This document shows, one piece after another, positions 62,601 through 64,000 of a stretch of 64,000 nt of DNA. Where the stretch lies: assembly GCA_023238725.1 (NCBI GenBank), contig CM041540.1:188501-252500 (forward strand), given 5' to 3'. Under the pieces are notes generated by a model, which made no database searches, was not told the origin of the DNA, and saw only the letters and a program-made list of their open reading frames with translations. Each line of letters begins with the position of its first letter. The first letter of the stretch is position 1. The translations under genes and the position numbers were made by a program. This stretch comes from Scortum barcoo. Its lineage: Eukaryota; Chordata; Actinopteri; Centrarchiformes; Terapontidae.

Positions 62601-64000
62601 AACATCACGACTTTAATGTCCTCTGAAAATGTTGAATAAACATTTAGTCCAGATGAACCTGAAGAGGACCAGATCATGTCCCCTACAACCTGATTTTTAT
62701 AAAACACAAGTGACACTCATAAATGAACAGATTCATCAATGCTGCAATACTAATCTTTTTCTGATCCTGATCCTGATCCCAAACCTGTTCCTGTTCCAGA
62801 TCCCTTTTCTTATCTTGATCCTGGTCTTCCAGTCCTGTTCCTGTTCTTGTTCCTGATGATGATCTCGTTACTAATACTGATCTTGTTCTTGATCCAATTT
62901 CTGTTTCTATTCTTGGTCTAGATCCTGATCTTGTTCTTGACTCTAACCCTGATCCCAGTCTGGTATCTGACCCTGATCTGGTTCCTGATTCTGCTCCTGT
63001 TCTTACTGATTCATTGTTTAGTCCATATTGAACCACACAGTTAGTTTAGTTGAGAAATGGAGATTATGCACCACGTTATGAACATCAGTGGGAAGTTTTG
63101 AGGTAATAATTCTGGATCTGGATCTGGATCTGTGTTTCAGGGTCCGTCACTAAGCTTTGCCTGCATAATAATCCAGTCCTGCATGGAGACCAGCAGATTA
63201 ACTAACTGGAACTTAACTGTCTTCAAAACTCACATAAACACTGAGATCCTGATTTCTGGTAACCAGGCAGACACTCGCACACCAGCCGTCCTGTCAGAGC
63301 TTCTTCCATACAACGAGAGTTCTGCTGACAGGTGAGAGCCACACACTCAGGTAATTCTGAAACACACAGCAACAGCACAGGTGACACAAACAGGTAATGA
63401 AACAGCTACCGATGAGCAGGCTGGGAACAACACAAACAGGTAACAGATTTCATCATCAGCAACAGAAGTGATAGAAACAGAAACCAGGAAGCAAAACAGT
63501 CACAGCACAGGTAACCAAGTAACCACGTGCAGAAAAAAAGACCACATAGAAAGATCAGAAATAAATAGGAAAAAGACACAACAGCAGTTAACAGGTACAG
63601 GTGAGAGCTACAGGAAAAGAAACAGAAGCAGGTGAGCAGGAAGAAGAACATTACTGTTTCCTGTAACATTCATAGGAAACTTCAACATGACAGCAGATTA
63701 TCACAGACGAAGCCACTGACCTTGATCACAGTTGGGACCTTTATATCCAGAAAAACAGGTGCAGGAACCAGAACCTCTTAAACCTGAGTCACACAGACCG
63801 TGGACACAAGAACACACTGCGAATAAACAGAGAAGAAGAAGAAGAAGAACTCATGAGAAATAAATGTGAATGTTTTCATGTAAACGGTGAAGAAAAGATT
63901 TTATTTATGAGTGTTTTTTAAGTTACCTGAGCTGCAGGTGGGACCATATCGACCTGATGCACAGTCCTCACATGCTGTTCCTGCAAAGCCCGCCTGAAGC
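33189..64000 (-). CDS. stab2: Stabilin-2, 5' end off window
   Basis: Large type I scavenger receptor of sinusoidal endothelium that clears hyaluronan and other ligands. From N to C the window encodes EGF-like repeats, FAS1 domains 1 and 2, EGF repeats, FAS1 3 and 4, EGF repeats, FAS1 5 and 6, EGF repeats, a Link (hyaluronan-binding) domain, FAS1 7, one membrane segment and a cytoplasmic tail ending at TGA 33191-33189. This order is that of vertebrate stabilins. Stab2 rather than stab1 is indicated by GQYKLTYSEA, RVAYPTTYSNP, GIVDYGTRKN, CYRMK, GNLLQVL, HVLRGPLKAPP and tail motif CNPVYEA. The introns hold a Tc1-like MITE, an L1, a SINE and a 2.8-kb minisatellite. One EGF exon (50754-50595) is frame-broken and one intron is GC-AG (see findings). 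The signal peptide and first EGF repeats lie beyond 64000. Confidence 0.95.
34737..35901 (-). other. stab2: stab2 exons: seventh FAS1 domain
   Basis: Four exons (about 35901-35796, 35674-35555, 35464-35318, 34847-34737). They encode a connecting EGF half (CDCKPGYVGDGLSC), GNLLQVLESTPTFSNFL, TLFVPDNNGLPDNQ and the domain end SDILASNGIIHVL. The last of these exons ends at a GC donor. Confidence 0.88.
36452..36998 (-). other. stab2: stab2 exons: Link (hyaluronan-binding) domain
   Basis: Two exons (36998-36865 and 36617-36452) encode a complete Link module: GVFHYRS, YSEAQEACTAEGGRLATYTQ, CAAGWLDQARVAYP, CGFGHVGIVDYG and DTFCYRMK. The four cysteines of the fold are present. In mammals this domain is the hyaluronan-binding site of stabilin-2. 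Confidence 0.92.
37380..39853 (-). other. stab2: stab2 exons: EGF-like cluster before the Link domain
   Basis: Exons at 39853-39794, 39706-39583, 39193-39044, 38971-38867, 38044-37937, 37795-37602 and 37521-37380. They encode EGF and laminin-EGF-like repeats, for example CQQGFGGVACELCSDGFYG, CNCSEHGSCDGG, CTCPKGHSGDGFTC and CLLDNGHCHENAKC. Most exons start and end in phase 1, as usual for exchangeable EGF modules. Confidence 0.88.
38567..38612. repeat. (AAT)n microsatellite
   Basis: About 15 copies of AAT in a stab2 intron. Confidence 0.95.
40975..42547 (-). other. stab2: stab2 exons: sixth FAS1 domain
   Basis: Exons 42547-42488 (LTDVAERHGYKTFYRLL), 42091-41915 (TVFLPTDGAMASLP, then YLKYHIL), 41284-41195 (TLQGSPLSFVCGG) and 41121-40975 (IFVNDGKCRIVQ, AYGIDCLL). 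All are phase 0 and together form a whole FAS1 fold. Confidence 0.88.
42725..44390 (-). other. stab2: stab2 exons: fifth FAS1 domain
   Basis: Exons 44390-44346, 44273-44181 (GPFTVFVPNAEAFAG), 43611-43456 (LRSHIVMCHTLLP) and 42853-42725 (SIFINQANITYSDGVSVNGI). All are phase 0, giving a complete domain. Confidence 0.88.
44467..46242 (-). other. stab2: stab2 exons: central EGF-like cluster
   Basis: Repeats seen include NGGCHQYAKCNMTGPG, CMCSGNFIGDGITC, INPCLEGNGGCHAEAECVHV, CLLDNGGCSLYAVC, CVCNGGYSGDGLVC and, at 46018-46242, CCGGFFGEHCEPCPG followed by CNKGFNGTACETC. The cysteine spacing and the GDG turns are those of stabilin EGF modules. Confidence 0.85.
46260..49360 (-). other. stab2: stab2 exons: third and fourth FAS1 domains
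   Basis: Recognisable exons include 46877-46748 (FVNDAQINSSNIL, GKGVIHGLSAVL), about 47118-46982, 47350-47233 (FTVFAPTDTA region), 47540-47449, 47709-47628 (TNGLIHVIDK), about 48050-47942 and 48360-48225 (NVTIFVPSSAAVAKM). This is two FAS1 folds back to back, as in mammalian stabilins. Exon limits are approximate. A Tc1-like MITE lies in an intron near 48.5-49.1 kb. Confidence 0.82.
48485..49105. mobile_element. Tc1/mariner-like non-autonomous element (MITE), 621 bp
   Basis: It starts CACTGCAGGCCAAAAGTTTGGA and ends with the inverse complement of CACTACAGGCCAAAAGTTTGGA (one mismatch in 22). TA flanks it on both sides (48483-48484 and 49106-49107), the target duplication of the superfamily. 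No transposase frame is present. It lies in a stab2 intron. Confidence 0.88.
49455..52340 (-). other. stab2: stab2 exons: EGF-like cluster between FAS1 2 and 3
   Basis: Repeats include CVCDEGYVGNGQICYG, CTCKAGYKGNGRDC, CVCKPGYQGDGITC, CIHGQCDNRPDSDG, CQYCSSSNKYGPNC and CCKGFFGPDCSPCPGG. The exon 50754-50595 is 160 bases long although both neighbours require phase 0, so its frame breaks. Confidence 0.85.
50595..50754 (-). pseudogene. stab2: stab2 EGF exon with a single-base frame break
   Basis: The first part reads AKCIKTGPGNHTCQCLMGW and the last part CDKPDRGGCHPNATCIYVGP, but in different frames. Between about 50688 and 50702 there is one base too many (or two too few). The splice borders on both sides are intact. 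As given, the reading frame would reach TGA within a few codons and the receptor would be truncated. Confidence 0.85.
52558..52569. repeat. L1 target-site duplication, left copy
   Basis: TTAATTTCATAT precedes the element; TTAGTTTCATAT follows its poly-A tail at 55591-55602. One mismatch in 12. Confidence 0.82.
52570..55590 (+). mobile_element. L1-clade LINE, internally deleted, with 5' end and poly-A tail
   Basis: The 5' end has the L1-like GGACGGCGCAGAGCAAGATGGC. An ORF1 beginning MSGERGQRSLKKKN at 52692 shows an acidic, coiled-coil-like part and, after frameshifts, the L1 transposase-22 region (RIYNVAERDNESVTELVEEL, then GTELHIQ.VHRSLGKK). Next come endonuclease pieces of ORF2 (NVYAPSESGKAFYEKN, GGDFNVVSNYGLDTT) and the C-terminal end (WYKVDPPTEEQW). 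Most of the reverse transcriptase is deleted near 54830-54960. The tail is AATAAAAAATAAG followed by an A-run. Dead, and antisense within a stab2 intron. Confidence 0.92.
55591..55602. repeat. L1 target-site duplication, right copy
   Basis: TTAGTTTCATAT directly after the poly-A tail matches the bases at 52558-52569 except for one position. Confidence 0.82.
55760..59880 (-). other. stab2: stab2 exons: second FAS1 domain
   Basis: Pieces seen: about 59875-59808 (ENLMKIISDYGKFDMFKSL), 56730-56611 (GPITVFAPSSSAFDAMPQG), about 56526-56471, 56381-56298 (VTMANQVLTINVTEN) and about 55955-55800 (GRLYVLDGVLTPPSITPVLP). The domain is intact, but the intron between its first two exons is almost filled by a 2.8-kb tandem array. 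Confidence 0.83.
56820..59637. repeat. 2.8-kb CA-rich minisatellite (ACACACACTAACAATAAA-type)
   Basis: Hundreds of degenerate units of about 14-19 bases, chiefly CACACACACTAACAATAAA and CACACACACTAAGAGTAAA. The minus strand has many Cys/Leu/Val frames that are artefacts of GTGTGTTTA. It lies wholly in a stab2 intron. Confidence 0.97.
59940..61800 (-). other. stab2: stab2 exons: first FAS1 domain
   Basis: Exons near 61800-61662 (CTCLQGYLGNGKVCYG, then NIMERLNSL), 60800-60719 (LGPFTLFVPINKGFRRTS), 60512-60361 (KMHLVAGVMPFDFLK, FYTLTGKSAETD) and 60093-59950 (VVASNGMIHLINKLMDS). The C-terminal FAS1 signature NGMIHLI is clear. Confidence 0.85.
61050..61315 (-). mobile_element. tRNA-headed SINE with L2-like tail
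   Basis: On the minus strand the element opens with GGGTGGCAGTAGCTCAGTCC and continues with GGGTCACTGGCTCAAGTTCC, matching the A-box and B-box layout of a tRNA-derived RNA polymerase III promoter. The 3' end carries AATTTCCCCAATGTGGGAAC, the LINE-type tail also seen at 28.5 kb. It lies in a stab2 intron. The exact SINE family was not determined. Confidence 0.75.
62210..62340. repeat. CCTGAT/CCTGGT hexamer repeat
   Basis: Tandem TCCTGATCCTGATCC and GGTCCTGGTCCTGG units in a stab2 intron. Confidence 0.9.
62758..63005. repeat. Degenerate CCTGATCTTGTTC-type repeat
   Basis: A second, more diverged block of the same hexamer family as at 62.2 kb. The minus-strand Arg/Ser/Gly/Thr frame over it is an artefact. 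Confidence 0.85.

Larger units (their letters stand above)
61860..64000 (-). other. stab2: stab2 exons: N-terminal EGF-like cluster, open at the window edge
   Basis: Repeats include CECLPGFDNLSNGGCSL, CGPGSCHKNANC, INPCLQRVCHVQASCVHTGP, CACNEGFSGDGRVC, IDPCQTKQGGCDAEST and, near 63730-63820, CSCTCFSGYKGPNCDQ-like spacing. The last exon visible (near 63927-64000) is cut by the window end, so the signal peptide is not seen. Confidence 0.82.

Overview
The window is vertebrate nuclear DNA, almost certainly from a ray-finned (teleost) fish. Genes are split into many short exons with GT..AG introns. The repeats are fish-type: a Rex3/RTE LINE, an L1 with a transposase-22-like ORF1, hAT and Tc1/mariner non-autonomous elements, and a tRNA-headed SINE. 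There is also a decayed FISNA-NACHT-B30.2 NLR of the large fish-specific family. There are no operons, no rRNA genes, no CRISPR arrays, and no stand-alone tRNA gene was seen.

Left to right. (1) 1-1860: 5'-truncated Rex3 LINE on the plus strand. (2) 1986-11151, minus: kiaa1549, 18 exons assembled with consistent phases. It encodes a mucin-like ectodomain, one transmembrane segment and a conserved cytoplasmic tail; the 3' end runs off the left edge. Its likely CpG-island promoter is at about 12.48-13.25 kb, separated from the first coding exon by a C-rich minisatellite. (3) 15015-16014: a hAT-type element of exactly 1000 bp with 8-bp target duplications. (4) 16402-21000, minus: a complete 8-exon gene for a 448-residue CCCH zinc-finger/WWE protein of the ZAP/PARP12 family that stops before any PARP catalytic domain. 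(5) 22440-26240, minus: remains of an NLR gene. (6) 26787-32043, plus: a 12-exon secreted protein of 608 residues with two trypsin-fold domains. (7) 33189-64000, minus: stabilin-2 (stab2), from its C-terminal tail up to N-terminal EGF repeats; the 5' end is beyond the right edge.

The kiaa1549 and ZAP-like neighbourhood recalls human 7q34, where KIAA1549 lies beside ZC3HAV1L and ZC3HAV1; that synteny supports both calls. The protease and stab2 are convergent, with about 1.1 kb between their coding ends. These genes show no sign of acting in one pathway. The ZAP-like gene and the NLR remnant are both innate-immune families. Stabilin-2 is an endothelial scavenger receptor for hyaluronan and other ligands.

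Most noteworthy: two single-base frame breaks in otherwise conserved genes (kiaa1549 exon 2 and one stab2 EGF exon), which may be assembly errors or real lesions; a GC-AG intron in stab2; a tandem protease whose second domain lacks a canonical activation motif; minisatellites that begin within a few bases of 5' splice sites in two different genes; a telomere-like repeat sitting where the BED finger of the hAT remnant should carry its cysteine pair; and an unrecognised coding-like segment inside the NLR remnant. I saw nothing that amounts to a clearly new biological system.
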